From the NCBI RefSeq assembly GCF_049243985.1, contig NC_135371.1:2691501-2755500 (forward strand): a stretch of DNA of 64,000 nt, written 5' to 3'. How positions within the stretch are numbered: position 1 is the stretch's first letter; each line of letters opens with the position of its first letter. Shown here one piece after another: positions 1 through 16,615 of this stretch. The position numbers and the translations under genes were made by a program. This DNA is from Paroedura picta. Its lineage: Eukaryota; Chordata; Lepidosauria; Squamata; Gekkonidae. The notes under the pieces were generated by a model that was not told the origin of the DNA, did not search any database, and worked only from the letters and a program-made list of their open reading frames with translations.

Positions 1-340
1 CGCAGGTGCAGATAGCAGTGACCCTGCTGGACCCAGACTGGGTGCCTTGACAGGATCGTTTCCAGATCGCTAGCAGAGCCGATGTTTATGATCCCATGCA
101 GGGGGAAGGGTGTGTGGTGAAGGCTGGCAAGAGGACTGGGGACCTGGCCCCTTCCCCACCTTTGCCTGGGGCCAGGACACAGTGTCCAGCTGGGGTGACG
201 GCCTCAGCACCCCCTCAGTTGCTGGGAGTATCCAGAAAGGCATCAGAGGGATGCTTTCTGTTCTACAGGTTCATTTAGGGATCACCCCATGGGTAGCTAT
301 CCTCCCCCTTTAAGATCCTTTGGGTGGCTGGATTTGCCAG
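1..340 (-). pseudogene. Partial copy of the KRAB-flanking intron of a further paralogue
   Basis: This stretch aligns with 1190-1490, the intron just 3' of the KRAB exon of gene F (shared blocks include GACAGGATC followed by TTTCCAGATC, and TGTTTATGATCCCA against TGTTTATAATCCCA). It runs up to where the KRAB donor should lie (near 330) and then switches to sequence like 53110-53210, the intron before the finger exon in A1. It looks like a deletion or unequal-exchange joint between two tandem copies. The rest of that paralogue would be left of the window. Confidence 0.6.
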
Positions 341-1480
341 CCAAAGAGATGGTCCATCCACAAATTTGTAGGATGTTTGCCTCTTTTTAACCAACACCAA
401 CTTTGCACAGGATATCTAGTATTTAAAGACATCTCATCCCCTCAGGAGCCGCAGCTGAGCTCGTGACCCTCCAAATCCCACTCCCCAGAAGGAATCCCTC
501 CCTCCCATCTTGTAGCAAACCAAATGTTGTTCAGAAGAGAATAAGAACCCCCCCCCGCCCCCCCATGGCTATTCGTTGCCTATTCCCTTGCCATAACTGG
601 GAAGGAGACTCACTCTCTGCTGGCTCATTTGGGAAGGAAATCTGCTCTTGGGAGCCTCCTGAGAAACTCTCCAGGCCTTCTTCAGATGCAAGGCGGTTGT
701 CCAAAGTCCATCTTATGCTTTGGGCTCCTACCACAAAGAGAGTAAGAGAAAAGTGACAATTCTTCTTTGGGGAAGGAAAGAAATTCTTCTTTCCTTTGAC
801 TCATGGTCCATGTCATTGTAAAAGCACCACGAGACAGCTTCTGCCATGAGTGGCGGAATGCAAGTCAAAGTATAATATAGAAATTAAATAGTGCAATTTG
901 AGAGTTTCTTGCTTCATTGCGATGAATAGTTTATCATGTAGAATAACTTAGGTTACAGTTGGAATACTTATGAGGCAAGAAGGGGCACCATCTAATGCCG
1001 GGTATTTCATATATGGGAATAGCTTTCCTTGTTTTTCTGTTGTGGAGCTGCAGATATCTAGTTTTTACAATCCTCAGAAATCTTGATAGGTTCAAAGGGT
1101 CTGCCGTCCTTCTGTGCACTCTATTTTTATTGTTATTATTATCATTAAAATGTATTACTCGCCTCCACTCTCTCCTCGTAACTCCACTGTTCTGGGAGTT
1201 GCTGAGGGACCCAGACTGAGGTTCTGGACAGGATCATTTCCAGATCCCTGGCGGAGCAGATGTTTATAATCCCACAAAGGGGGAGGAAGGGTGTGTTGTA
1301 CAGGTGGCTAAGAGAGAACGGGGGACCTGGCCCCTTCCAGAGTCCTTCTGAGGGCCTCTATTGCTCACCTTTGCCTGCGGCCTGGACACAGTCTCTGGTT
1401 TGGGTGACGGCCACAACACTGGCCTCAGCTGCCCCTGGGAGAGTAGCTGGAAAGGCCTCAAAATTTTGTATTCTGCTTCA

Positions 1481-1684
<204 letters not shown>

Positions 1685-2309
1685 CTACACACTAGAAGGG
1701 TGTCTGGGACGGGACAGGTTGCATTGCTTGGGGTGCGTAAAACAAGTGGTGTTCACAGCCTCTCTCGCCAGACAGCTTGTAAAAACTACAGGAGCAAAAG
1801 CCCCCCCCCCCCCCCCGAATGTCTCTCCCTCATCTCCCCTACCTGGGCTGTAGGTGAAGCCGTTTCCACACCTCCAAAAAGAAGACAGCTCAACAGCTTC
1901 TCTCCACTGCCTGTTAGGGAAAGAAAGGAGGAAGGAAGGGTGTCTGTAGTGATGTCCAATTGCATTCCCTTGTTTCTTCCCTGCTTCAGCCACCCCCTTC
2001 TCAGAAGTCTGAACCCTCGCCCTGTGTACGCTAAGCAGATTCTTCAACAAGTTTTCACTACATCCTGGGAGAGGCAGAAGAGAAGCATCCATGAACCTCA
2101 GAGATTATCATGGGTGGAAATATACTTCAGGCCTCTGTGAGACTGGAAATGTGACCTGAGAACTCTGGAGTCCCAAAGGCGAGAGGCCAAATGCCCGGGA
2201 ATCTCATTTGCTTCCTGGCTCGGCTCTGGAGTCTGGGTTGGTGGTGGGAATGTGTGGAAATGACAAGCCTCAGATGTCACTCGAGTGCTTCTGGAAAATC
2301 TATGGTGAG

Positions 2310-2388
2310 ATGCTTTGGGCTGATCCTGCGTTGAGCAGGGGGTTGGACTAAATGGCCTGTATGGCCCCTTCCAACTCTATGATTCAAT
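2310..2388 (+). mobile_element. CR1 LINE 3' end fragment
   Basis: Short CR1 tail, ending in the typical GGGGTTGGACTAAATGGCC and CCAACTCTATGATTC. It lies in an intron of gene F. Confidence 0.8.
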
Positions 2389-2647
2389 GCCCCAAATCTC
2401 CTGGAAGGCCAGGCCACAGTCTGCCATCCTATTTCCCACAGTGGCCTGCCAGATGGACCTATCAGCATGGGCACAGAGGCCATTCTCCATGACTTCTAGC
2501 CCCTAGGAAATGGTTTTCAGAGCTCTGTTCCCCCAGAAGGTGGAGGCTCTTTTGATTGAGCAGGTTGAATAGCTCTGCCCAGGTTTGGCTGCCTTCCTTT
2601 TTGGGGCCACCTCAGATCCCCTTAGGAGAAAAGGTAAAAGAGGAATA

Positions 2648-2705
2648 TTTATTATTTATTTATTTATTATATTTATATACCGCCCTCCCCGGGGGCTCAT
2701 TATTA
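2648..2705. repeat. (TTTA)n plus TATACCGCCCTCCCC short repeat
   Basis: A TTTATTTA-rich tract runs into TTTATATACCGCCCTCCCC. Related pieces are at 10530-10600, 22575-22640, 34495-34560 and 50670-50765. I recognise it as a common squamate short repeat, family name uncertain. Confidence 0.55.
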
Positions 2706-3017
2706 TTAAATTTAATGGAACTGCCCTCTTGTCCTCTTTGAGAGGAATCACAGTTAGTTGACACGGAGTACTGTGCATAATTTGAAGGGGCATTTAATTC
2801 CTTTCCTGACCTGAACTCCCTATCCTGCACTTTCACTGGGTGCCCCAACCAGCTGCAGGCAAAAGGAGTCCTTACCACAAGAGAGGGCATCTTGGGCACC
2901 CTCCTGGGCCTGCATCCCCTGGCCTTGCTCCAAGGAAGCTCCTTCTGCCTCAGATAATGTGGCTTCTGTCTTCACAGACGGGGCCCACATCTGAAACAGC
3001 AGAGAGGGAGAAGGGTA

Positions 3018-3296
3018 AAAAGAATTATTGGTTTTCATATACTGCCTCTCTCCATCAGGAGTGTCAAAATGGCTTACAACCACCTTTCCCTTCCTCTCTC
3101 CAAAACAGGCACCCGGTGAGGGAGGGGAGGCTGAGAGAGCCCTGATATTATTGCTGTGTCAGAACAGCTCTATCAGGACTCTGACGAGCTCAAAGTCACC
3201 CAGTTGGCTGCATGTTGAGGACTGGGGAAGCAAATCCAGCTTGGCAGATTACTCTTAACCACTAAGAGTAATCCCGCTCTTAACCACTAAGCAAGA
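3018..3296 (-). mobile_element. tRNA-derived SINE, degenerate
   Basis: Minus-strand copy of the SINE seen more cleanly at 46321-46556. Shared blocks are the body (GTGAGGGAGGGGAGGCTGAG, then AGAGCCCTGATAT) and a tRNA-like head at the right end (CTCTTAACCACTAAG, present twice at 3252-3290). It lies in the intron between the SCAN and linker exons of gene F. Confidence 0.65.
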
Positions 3297-3518
3297 GAGG
3301 GATTGGAAAAGAGACCAAGAACTGGGTCCTTCTACACTCCGGGACTGCACCCTTCCACTAGCATACCTGGTGAGATTCTGGAGAGATAAGAAATTCTCCA
3401 ACAGAACAGACTGCTGAAGGATGTTAAATCTCCAATTTAGATGATGGACATATCTCTCAGGTAAACTTTAGAGTGAGTTCAGATATTGTTGCTTCCCTGG
3501 AGGAGACTCCCTCCTCAC

Positions 3519-3997
3519 CTGCTCTGCCTGCCTCTTCTCTTCTGCCTGGCTCAGGAGGAAACCTTCGGCCAGGGCCACCACCTGGGAACTGTTCTCTGGC
3601 CCACATCCTCTGACCCAGCCCTGCATATCCTGGGGCAGGATCACCAAGAACTGCTCCATGATCACTAGGTCCAGCATCTGCTTCTTGGGGCACTTCTCCA
3701 GCTCCAGCCAGCGTTTGCAAAGTCTAAGGAGCTGATTGCAAACCCATCAGGCTCCTGGTACCAGAACTGCCGGAAATGCTGGCAATGTGCCTCTGAGATC
3801 CCCATGACCTCTCTCTGGCACAGAAGTTTCCCAGAATTCACCGCCACTCCCGGCTTTGGTGGGAACTGGGGCTCTGCTTACTGTCTTGCGAGCTCCAAGT
3901 CCTTCTGGGTCCTGATCTTCCATCTCCTTCCTCTTCCCTTGGGTCACCTCCGGTTGCGAATTGATGCCTTGACTCATTTGGCTGTCAAGAGAGGATT
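3519..3997 (-). pseudogene. SCAN exon of gene F, frame-broken
   Basis: It aligns over its whole length with the intact 482-bp SCAN exons of B-E (here 479 bp) and keeps the GTGAG donor (plus strand CTCAC at 3514-3518). SCAN-type sequence appears in three successive frames, so the ATG-containing start (MEDQDPEGL) no longer joins the helix-rich core ([20 protein letters not shown]). This is a host gene relic. Confidence 0.75.
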
Positions 3998-4174
3998 CTT
4001 TCAGCAGGAAGGAGAAACAGACAGCATCAGGTCACAAGGAAACCCAACAAGAATTGCCCTGATGGATCAGAACAAAAGTACTTCTTGTGGCTTGTAGACA
4101 AGGCCTAAAGTCACTTTCCTATTTTGTATACCAAGCTATTTTAGAAAGAGGCACAAATCCGGTGTCCAAGAGGG

Positions 4175-4310
4175 CAGGGGTAGTCAACCTGTGGTCCTCC
4201 AGATGTCCATGGACTACAATTCCCATGAGCCCCTGCCAGCAAACGCTGGCAGGGGCTCATGGGAATTGTAGTCCATGGACATCTGGAGGACCACAGGTTG
4301 ACTACCCCTG
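4175..4310. mobile_element. hAT-type palindromic MITE with 8-bp target duplication
   Basis: The element is an almost perfect hairpin: CAGGGGTAGTCAACCTGTGG at the left and its complement at the right, with a short loop around GCCAGCAAACGCTGGC. It is flanked by CAAGAGGG at 4167-4174 and again at 4311-4318. An 8-bp duplication and CAGGGG ends are hallmarks of hAT transposons. The arms contain GACTACAATTCCCATGAG. It inserted just upstream of the gene F promoter region's 3' side. Confidence 0.85.
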
Positions 4311-4359
4311 CAAGAGGGCAGTCCACCTCCAGGTAAGGCCTGAATTGCGACCGACCGAC

Positions 4360-4790
4360 CGACCGACCGCAGACAGAGATCAGCTCCCCTGGAGAAAACG
4401 GCCGCCTGGGAGGAAAGGCTCTCTGGCCGGGTTCCCCCAAATCTGGCCTTTCCCGGAATCCCCAGGAATTTCGCACCCGGGAGTTGGGAACCCCCTGAAA
4501 CCCGGGCTGAGCCGGATCCCGTCCCTCCTGGCCTCTTACCAGCAAGGAACCACCGGAAGCCTCCCCAGGCTCCCCCTCCCCCCCTCCAGAGGCCAAGCCC
4601 CGCCCCGGAAAAGGGCCTCCCCGCCCGGCCTCTCTAGCAAAGGGCTCGCTGGGCTTAACCCTGTCGGTGCTGCCGGCAAAGGAAAACGCGCCCCGCCCTC
4701 TCCGGCAGCTCGAGGGGGCTCCTCGGGAGCAGCTCTGCGTGGGGCCGCGACCCCCGCGGGACCTGAAGCGGGACCCCGGCCCCCACTGGG
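4360..4790 (-). promoter_or_regulatory. CpG-rich promoter region of gene F
   Basis: GC- and CpG-rich block just upstream of the gene F SCAN exon. It is in the same place relative to the SCAN exon as the promoters of B-E, and contains the conserved 45-bp element at 4629-4673. A (CGAC)n run sits at 4354-4371 and a TA repeat follows at 4797-4810. It probably holds the transcription start and a non-coding first exon, but I cannot fix either. Confidence 0.6.
4629..4673 (-). promoter_or_regulatory. Conserved 45-bp promoter element, gene F copy
   Basis: Contains CCTCTCTAGCAAAGGGCTCG and CTTAACCCTGTCGGTGCTGC (plus-strand spelling). Copies lie at the same position in every gene of the cluster (15520, 27515, 39479, 46840, 57881, 60678), while the flanking promoter DNA differs between the older copies. 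See the matching finding. Confidence 0.6.
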
Positions 4791-4890
4791 GGTTATTATA
4801 TATATATATAATTTTAACATAAGTACAATTTGCCAGGTGCCCCCAGAGGTCCCTCCAAAAGTGGGACAATCTGGTCACCTTACTCTAAAA

Positions 4891-5027
4891 CAGGGGTAGT
4901 CAAATTGCGGCCCTCCAGATGTCCATGGACTACAATTCCCAGGAGCCCCTGCCAGCATTCGCTGGCAGGGGGCTCCTGGGAATTGTAGTCCATGGACATC
5001 TGGAGGGCCGCAGTTTGACTACCCCTG
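4891..5027. mobile_element. hAT-type palindromic MITE, second copy
   Basis: Same hairpin family as 4175-4310, with CAGGGGTAGTCAAATTGCGG at the left and the complementary arm at the right. Here the flanking 8-mers (CTCTAAAA and CAAGTGAC) do not match, so one side may have been rearranged. Confidence 0.8.
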
Positions 5028-5037
5028 CAAGTGACAG

Positions 5038-5170
5038 ATTCCAGTGGGTCGCCGTGTGGGTCTGAAGTAGCACAATAAAATCAGAGTCCTGGAGCACCTT
5101 GAAGACCAACAAGGATTTATTCAAGGCAGGAGGCTTTTGAGTGCAGGCACCCTTCCTTGGACTCATCCAT
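5038..5170. mobile_element. Half copy of a squamate interspersed repeat (GAGTCC...GACCAACAAGG)
   Basis: Carries CAGAGTCCTGGAGCACCTTG, then AAGACCAACAAGGATTTATTC and a GCACCCTTCCTTGGACTCA end. The same family, in the other half or orientation, lies at 16450-16615, 28454-28625, 40436-40573 and 51535-51676 beside zinc-finger stop codons. Class uncertain; possibly a non-autonomous DNA element. Confidence 0.55.
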
Positions 5171-5920
5171 GTTGTGACATGGTTTACAAATTTACCATAA
5201 TTAGCTTTTGCCTTATATCTCCGCTCTTACGACGGTGGGCCACTAGTCTGGTTCAGCAGCAGACACGCCACTCATGGCTGGCTGCTTGGTTGGGATGAAG
5301 GATGGCGACAGGGACCCAGAAGGCTGAGCCAGCAGGCAGGGTTGGTAGGACCTTAGATGAGGTTAATGGGGCCGAAGAGCAAGGCAGATCGAGGGAGAAT
5401 AAAAGAAGGGAGAGGAAAGCACAAGGGGGTGGGTGGGTGTCAACAGTAGTGGAGACACAGTGGAGAGCGAGAGAAAGGAAGAAGTGGAGATGGAGCAAGT
5501 TAGCTGTGGAGATAGGGAATGGAGCAGGGGTTAAGTCCAAAAGAGCAGGGGAGGAAGAGGCCAGGAGGCCAGGAGCAGGTCAGGAGTCATCTTACAGCTC
5601 GGGGGCAGCACGACTGAACGGCTTACCCCCGCCCTGTACCAACATTACCCTCCAAAATATAGTTTGGCATCCCCCAGAAGGCCTCCAGCATATCGCCCAA
5701 CTCCTTCTTCAGCGTCATGGCTGAGAGCCCAAACCTCACAAATAAATAGGGTCAAGAGAGGTCAGCCAGAGTCTAGGTGTCCCTCCTACCCATTTAAAAA
5801 GAGAGGGAAAGCAGAAAAGAAAGCTGCTGCCCCCAGGACTCTGGCTCTGGAATTCAACTGACCCACATGGGGGAAACGGGGTCAGGTTCATTCATGAAGA
5901 TCAGGGATGGCCCCAGGATC
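5171..5920. other. Unassigned spacer
   Basis: I find no recognisable gene or repeat. A 140-codon plus-strand open frame at 5302-5724 is basic and low in complexity and resembles no family I know. I do not call it a gene. Confidence 0.5.
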
Positions 5921-6135
5921 ACAGATTCATAGAGTTGGAAGGGACTGCCAGGGTCATCTAGTCCAACCCCCTGCAGGATGCAGGACACTCACAAGCCTAA
6001 CTCTCATCCACTGTCTGTCAGCACACAGTGACCCTAATTCCATACCCAGATGATGCCTCACCCCACAAAAAAACAAACAAACAAACAAAAAAGCAAAACA
6101 AAACAGAATCCTTGGCCAGTCTGGCCTAGAAGAAA
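5921..6135 (-). mobile_element. CR1 LINE 3' end fragment
   Basis: Minus-oriented CR1 tail beginning at the left with ATTCATAGAGTTGGAAGGG and CATCTAGTCCAACCCCCTGC. It has an internal (CAAA)n run at 6067-6105. A plus-strand relative lies at 50040-50222. Confidence 0.8.
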
Positions 6136-6288
6136 TTGCTTCCTTGAGTCTCAAGAATCTGGAAGATATTTTTAAACATTATGAACTGAAAAAGGCATGC
6201 CTCACTAACCTCAAAATGAAGCCCTGTTAATAAAAAACCTTCACATAGTACTACAAAGAAGTCTAATTTACCAGATACAAATAATAAC

Positions 6289-6412
6289 GGAATCATAGAC
6301 TTTGAAGGAGCCACACAGGCCTTCTAGTCCTGTCCCCTGCTCAATGCAGGATCAGCCTCAAGCACCCAGAAGAAGTATTGGTCCAGTCACTAAAGACTGC
6401 CAGTGAAGGGGG
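6289..6412 (-). mobile_element. CR1 LINE 3' end fragment
   Basis: Begins GGAATCATAGACTTTGAAGG and continues with CCCCTGCTCAATGCAGGATC, the usual CR1 3' end read from the other strand. It is more diverged than the CR1 pieces in the gene cluster. Confidence 0.75.
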
Positions 6413-6606
6413 GATGCGTGTCGTGGTTAAGAGCAGCCTCTGGTCTGGAAAACTGGGTTGGATTCCCCACTCCTCCACATGCAGCCAGCTGGGTGAATGG
6501 GTCAGTCACTGTTCTCTCAGAGCTTTCTTAGCCTCACCTACTTCGTAGTTTGTTGTGGGGAGAGGAATGGCAGACAGTTGTAAGCTTCTTTTAGACTCCA
6601 GGAAAT
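6413..6606 (+). mobile_element. tRNA-derived SINE
   Basis: Plus-oriented, degenerate copy. The tRNA-like head (GGTTAAGAGCAGCCTCTGG, then a B-box-like GGGTTGGATTCC) is followed by CACATGCAGCCAGCTGGGTG and a GTTGTGGGGAGAGGAATGG body. It belongs to the family of 3018-3296 and 46185-46556. Confidence 0.7.
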
Positions 6607-6689
6607 AGGAATTCGGGTACCCCCACAAAAAAATCATAAGCAGGGGAAATCACCGCCTCATTAGGCAGCCAATTCTGAATTCCCCCCCC

Positions 6690-7112
6690 CCACGCTATCC
6701 AGTCAGTGCTGTTCTGTATGCAGTTTAAACCCATTATTCATAAACTATTTGAATGAATGAACAGAGGTGGTGCTAATGAAATGTGGAGATTATACTAAAC
6801 AGGGAGGCATAACAAACACAACAGAAGACAGAATCAGGATGATCTCTGACAGGCTGGAAAACTGGGCTAAAATGAATAATATCAATAGTGATACATGTAA
6901 AATTCTGCATTTAGGTAGGAAAGATAAAATGCATCACTATAGGATAGGGGAGGCCTGTCTTGGCAATAGTAGGCCATACACTGTACATGAATCAGACCTC
7001 CCTTGGAGTCCTGGGTTCAGTTTTGGGCACCGCAATTGAAGAAGGATGTAGACAAACTGGAGCGTGTCCAGAGGAGGGCAAGGAAAATGGTGAGAGGTTT
7101 GGAGACCAAGAC
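6690..7112 (+). mobile_element. CR1 LINE ORF2 fragment
   Basis: Plus-strand frames match the CR1 reverse-transcriptase C-terminal region in pieces: GITNTTEDRIRMISDRLENW, CKILHLGRKDKMHHYRIG, then [11 protein letters not shown]-like sequence read in another frame near 7035-7080. Internal deletions and frame changes show that it is dead. Confidence 0.75.
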
Positions 7113-7262
7113 GTTGTCAAAGGCAGGCAGACTCACAACAAGGCTTCTGGTTTAATAGAAAGCTTTAATTGGAAGTAGTTCTGATCACTCTAACATCTGA
7201 AGTCAAGACTGTTTGATATAGGGAAAGCAAGTAGTTATCAATACAGTTCTCCCGCATCAGAA
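7113..7262 (-). mobile_element. Old LTR fragment, same family as 55828-56697
   Basis: Resembles the right-hand (3' in element orientation) part of the LTR-like element at 55828-56697, including the CTTCTGG...TAATAGAAAGCTTTA block. It is a broken partial piece lying between CR1 fragments. LTR-retroelement fossil, family within the LTR class uncertain. Confidence 0.5.
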
Positions 7263-7308
7263 TTGATGCTGTTGGACAGCACTACTCCAACTGAATCTCT
7301 TTCCACTG
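7262..7308 (-). pseudogene. Zinc-finger relic downstream of gene E
   Basis: Minus-strand reading gives GKRFSWSSAVQQHQ, a C2H2 finger core like [14 protein letters not shown] in gene B. It is likely a leftover of the gene E finger array beyond the CR1 insertion, comparable with the stranded fingers at 16607-16846 and 18830-18866. Confidence 0.55.
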
Positions 7309-7468
7309 GGGGGAAAGGAAGGGTTCAAATGATTCCCCCCCCCAGAACAGAGATTGCATCTTTATCAGCTTTGTTTCCAATATAACTTTTAGCTTAGAAA
7401 TGTGTCTGTGACTCTTGTCAGTATATGGATCCAAAACCTCCATCTGGAGAGGGAGTTATATATTAAAC
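7309..7468. other. Unassigned short spacer
   Basis: I see nothing recognisable here between the finger relic and the CR1. Confidence 0.4.
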
Positions 7469-8111
7469 ATGAGCAGGCAGTGTGATGCAGCGGTAAAAAA
7501 GGCAAATGCCATTTGGGGCTGTATCAACAGGGGCATCGCATCAAAATCACAAGATGTCATAGTCCCATAGTATACGGCACTGGTCAGACCACACCTGGAG
7601 TACTGTGTGCAGTTCTGGAGGCCTCACTTCAAGAAGGACGTAGATAAAATTGAAGGGGTACAGAGGAGAGTGACGAAGATGATCTGGGGCCAAGGGACCA
7701 AGCCCTATGAAGATAGGTTGAGGGACTTGGGATATTCAGCCTGGAAAAAAGGAGGTTGAGAGGGGACATGACAGCCCTCTTTAAGTATTTGAAAGGTTGT
7801 AATTTGGAGGAGGGCAGGATGCTGTTCCCATTGGCTGCAGAGGAGAGGACACGCAGTAATGGGTTTAAACTACAAGTACAACGATATAGGCTAGATATCA
7901 GGAAAAATTTGTTCACAGTCAGAGTAGTTCAGCAGTGGAATAGGCTGCCTAAGGAGGTGGTGAGCTCCCCCTCACTGGCAGTCTTCAAGCAAAGGTTGGA
8001 TACACACTTTTCTTGGATGCTTTAGGATGGTTAGGGATGATCCTGTGTTGAGCAGGGGGTTGGACTAGAAGGCCTCTATGGTCCCTTCCAAATCTATGAT
8101 TCTATGATTCT
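7469..8111 (+). mobile_element. CR1 LINE 3' half, inserted in the gene E finger array
   Basis: Codes the CR1 ORF2 C-terminus on the plus strand (VKKANAIWGCINRG, HLEYCVQFW, RLDIRKNLFTVRVVQQWNRL, SLAVFKQRLDTHFSWML) and ends in ATTCTATGATTCT at 8099-8111. The next bases resume a zinc finger of gene E. Its right end is at the same target position as the CR1 in D (20161) and C (32157), so this insertion is shared, but its left part differs from theirs. Confidence 0.9.
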
Positions 8112-8296
8112 TACCACAATCCATGCAATCAAAAGGCTTCTTCCCTTTCTGGGTTCTCTGATGTTGTTTAAGAGTACCACTCTGACTGAATATCTTTCCA
8201 CAGTCTAAGCATTCAAAAGGTCTTTCCCCTGTGTGGGTTCTCGGATGGTGATGAAGATGGCCACTCCGACTGAATCTCTTTCCGCAATCTGAGCAT

Positions 8297-8320
<24 letters not shown>
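8065..8320 (-). pseudogene. Out-of-frame fingers and CR1-derived tail of gene E
   Basis: Beyond the frameshift, two fingers ([26 protein letters not shown]) and a third half finger (FDCMDCGK) run into CR1 sequence coding [14 protein letters not shown] and a stop. The CR1 insertion therefore preceded the frameshift or is independent of it; the same tail is in frame in D and C. Confidence 0.75.
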
Positions 8321-14685
<6,365 letters not shown>

Positions 14686-15361
14686 CTGCTGGGCCTGCTC
14701 TGGCAGCGAAACGATGCCTGTACTCACTTGGCTGTGAAGCGAGGCTCCTTGGCGAGGGGGAGGAAACCCAACGAGAATGGCCCTGAAGGGAGAGAACCAA
14801 AGTGCTCTGAGCGGTTTATGGACCTGCCTTAACATCCCTCCCAGCGCCAAGCTGGACATGCCTCGGACACCAGCCGGCCGCCCCGGCCCCGCCCTGGGAA
14901 GGCCCCTCGGTCGGAGGATGGGCCAGTGGCCGGCTGCAGGGCTCCCACGCTCTGCCTGCCTTCCCCAACCCCCAGAGGGCCCGAGGGGAGGGCCAAGGGC
15001 TCAGCATCCGCTGGCGACAGGCTTGGGCTGCGAGGCAACGATGCTCTGCCCACAACACAACAGAGGCCCCAAACGGCGCCCAAGAGATTGGCCACCCTCC
15101 GGGGGGGGGGGGACGGGGCTGAGGTTCTCCCAGAAGCAGCACCCACCTCCGGCAGAGAGGGAGACGCCGCCGGGGAGCTCGGGAGGGCGGCAGGACTCTC
15201 TGGCCAGGTTCCCTCCCGGGGCTCCCGCCATCCCCCAAGGTGTCCAAGCATGGCGCCCCCGGGAGTTGGCAGCCGCGGAAGCCCCACCCCCACCCCCACC
15301 CCCACCCCCACCCCCACCCCCACCCCAGCCTCCCCGGGGTCCGGCTCGGGCCGCGGACCCT

Positions 15362-15476
15362 CGAGAGCAGCGGCGGGTCAACCGCGGCCCTCCAGCGTCC
15401 CCTGGACTCGTGGGATGCGCATTCGCTGGCAGGGCCTCATGGGAATTGTAGTCCGTGGAGGGCTGGAGGACCGCAG
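15362..15476. mobile_element. hAT MITE relic inside the gene E promoter
   Basis: A diverged copy of the palindrome at 4175-4310. It keeps GGGTCAACCGCGGCCCTCCA at the left and TCATGGGAATTGTAGTCCGT on the right arm. The left copy of the ACTACAATTCCCA core has decayed. Same relic at 27359-27473 and 39326-39440, always 40-50 bp from the conserved promoter element. Confidence 0.7.
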
Positions 15477-15519
15477 GTGGCCCCGCCCTGCTCTCGAGCC
15501 CTTCCCCCCTCCCGCGCAG

Positions 15520-15564
15520 CCTCTCTAGCAAACGCCTCGCTGCCCTTAACCCTCTCGGTGCTGC
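15520..15564 (-). promoter_or_regulatory. Conserved 45-bp promoter element, gene E copy
   Basis: CCTCTCTAGCAAACGCCTCG followed by TTAACCCTCTCGGTGCTGC. Identical in D and C, and close in B and F. A CCAAT box follows within 10 bp (plus strand). Confidence 0.65.
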
Positions 15565-15909
15565 AGACCAATGGACAGCTGCTCTCCTGGCAGAGCCTCC
15601 GCCCGCCCGCCCCGGAGTCTGTCCGCGGGGGATCCGGAGAGGGAGGCCGGGGCTGGGACCCCGCCCCTTGTTCGCCCCCCCCCCGGTCCCTGTGCCCCCG
15701 TCGGGGACTGAGCAGCGTGGCCCGCAGCGCGGCGGGAGGGGTCCCAGCGGCCCAGTTCTGCTCCCAGAGGCCGAAGAAGCCGGACACAGAGGCCGCTTGT
15801 GAAGGAAAAACAGCACCATGTTGCCTGCCTTCAAGGGAAGCCCCCAAAGGTGGAGAGCCTTGAAAGCCAGCAGGGAGCTCCCCCCCAACTCCTCAGGCCG
15901 CCCGGTGAC

Positions 15910-16012
15910 TATGAGAATCACAGAACCCTCGAGTGGGAAGGGGCCCTGCAGGCCATCTAGCCCAACCCCCTGCTCAACGCAGGACCAGCCCACACTGTTG
16001 AATGTCTCCGGC
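15910..16012 (-). mobile_element. CR1 3' end fragment at the edge of the gene E promoter
   Basis: Contains GAATCACAGAACCCTCGAGT and CATCTAGCCCAACCCCCTGC. The same insertion is at 27905-28008 and 39869-39973. Confidence 0.75.
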
Positions 16013-16449
16013 TATGACCCCCCCCACACACACACTATATAGTGCCTCTACGCTTAAACCCATGACTGCGAGTCCTCTCCTGCCAACGGGAACCGCTCCC
16101 GGCCCTCTGACCCTTCCCTCACCCAGTTGTGTTTTCTTTGAATTCATAATAAAAGATTTAACGCAGGGTTAAGCAACTGCCTGGAGGAGAAGAGAGTGCT
16201 GTTCCTTGACCAACACGAGGGGTGCATTTGAGGGCTTCAAACATGGCTGAAGCTCCATCCAGAGACTGAACATTATAAACATTTCCTTCGATTAGGGGAC
16301 AATTCAAGCTTTCTACAAGAGTTTCTCTGATGCCCCTGCTATACAGGGTCTGTGGTTGTCTTTAGATGTGAAGTCAAAGAAAAGCTCTTTTGCCTAAGAG
16401 GTTACATGGCTCATCCTTGAACGTAAATGTAGGTGGGTTCTGAAGCAGA

Positions 16450-16615
16450 AGAACATAACTGGAGTCCAGGGGTACCCTTAAGACCAACCACATTTTATTC
16501 AGCGTATTTCTTCAACTACATGTGTACATGTGTATTTCTTCAGCTACACGCAAGCAAAAGCTTTGAAATTTGCAATTTTAAAGGTGCCACTGGACTCAAA
16601 CTGGACTCAAGCTTT
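16450..16615. mobile_element. Interspersed repeat at the 3' end of the stranded gene D fingers
   Basis: GGAGTCCAGGGGTACCCTTA with AAGACCAACCACATTTTATTC at one end and AAAGGTGCCACTGGACTCAA at the other. It abuts the last finger codons, as in B and A1, so the insertion predates the whole expansion and probably forms the 3' UTR. Confidence 0.65.

Larger units (their letters stand above)
14860..15800 (-). promoter_or_regulatory. CpG-island promoter of gene E
   Basis: Strongly GC- and CpG-rich block immediately upstream of the SCAN exon. In order on the plus strand it holds a poly-G run (15105-15114), a (CACCCC)n tract (15284-15325, about 7 units), a hAT-MITE relic (15362-15476) and the conserved 45-bp element (15520-15564) next to a CCAAT box (GACCAATGG). 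Long open frames on both strands here are compositional and not genes. Confidence 0.75.

Noticed and set aside
463-756. Plus-strand 97-codon frame
   Set aside because: It is antisense to the FSGGS linker exon of gene F, which explains the conservation with 53360-53500.
4175-4310. Hairpin as a terminator or microRNA precursor
   Set aside because: 8-bp target duplications and four scattered copies mark it as a hAT MITE. A small RNA cannot be excluded but has no specific support.
5302-5724. 140-codon plus frame as a gene
   Set aside because: Low complexity, basic, no recognised domain, no splice context, and surrounded by repeats.
15001-15993. 330-codon minus frame (and 396 codons at 26798-27988, 295-382 codons at 59736-61205)
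   Set aside because: They lie in CpG islands on both strands at once, are rich in Gly, Pro, Arg and Ala with a poly-Gly run from the CACCCC tract, and resemble nothing known. Stop codons are rare here by composition.
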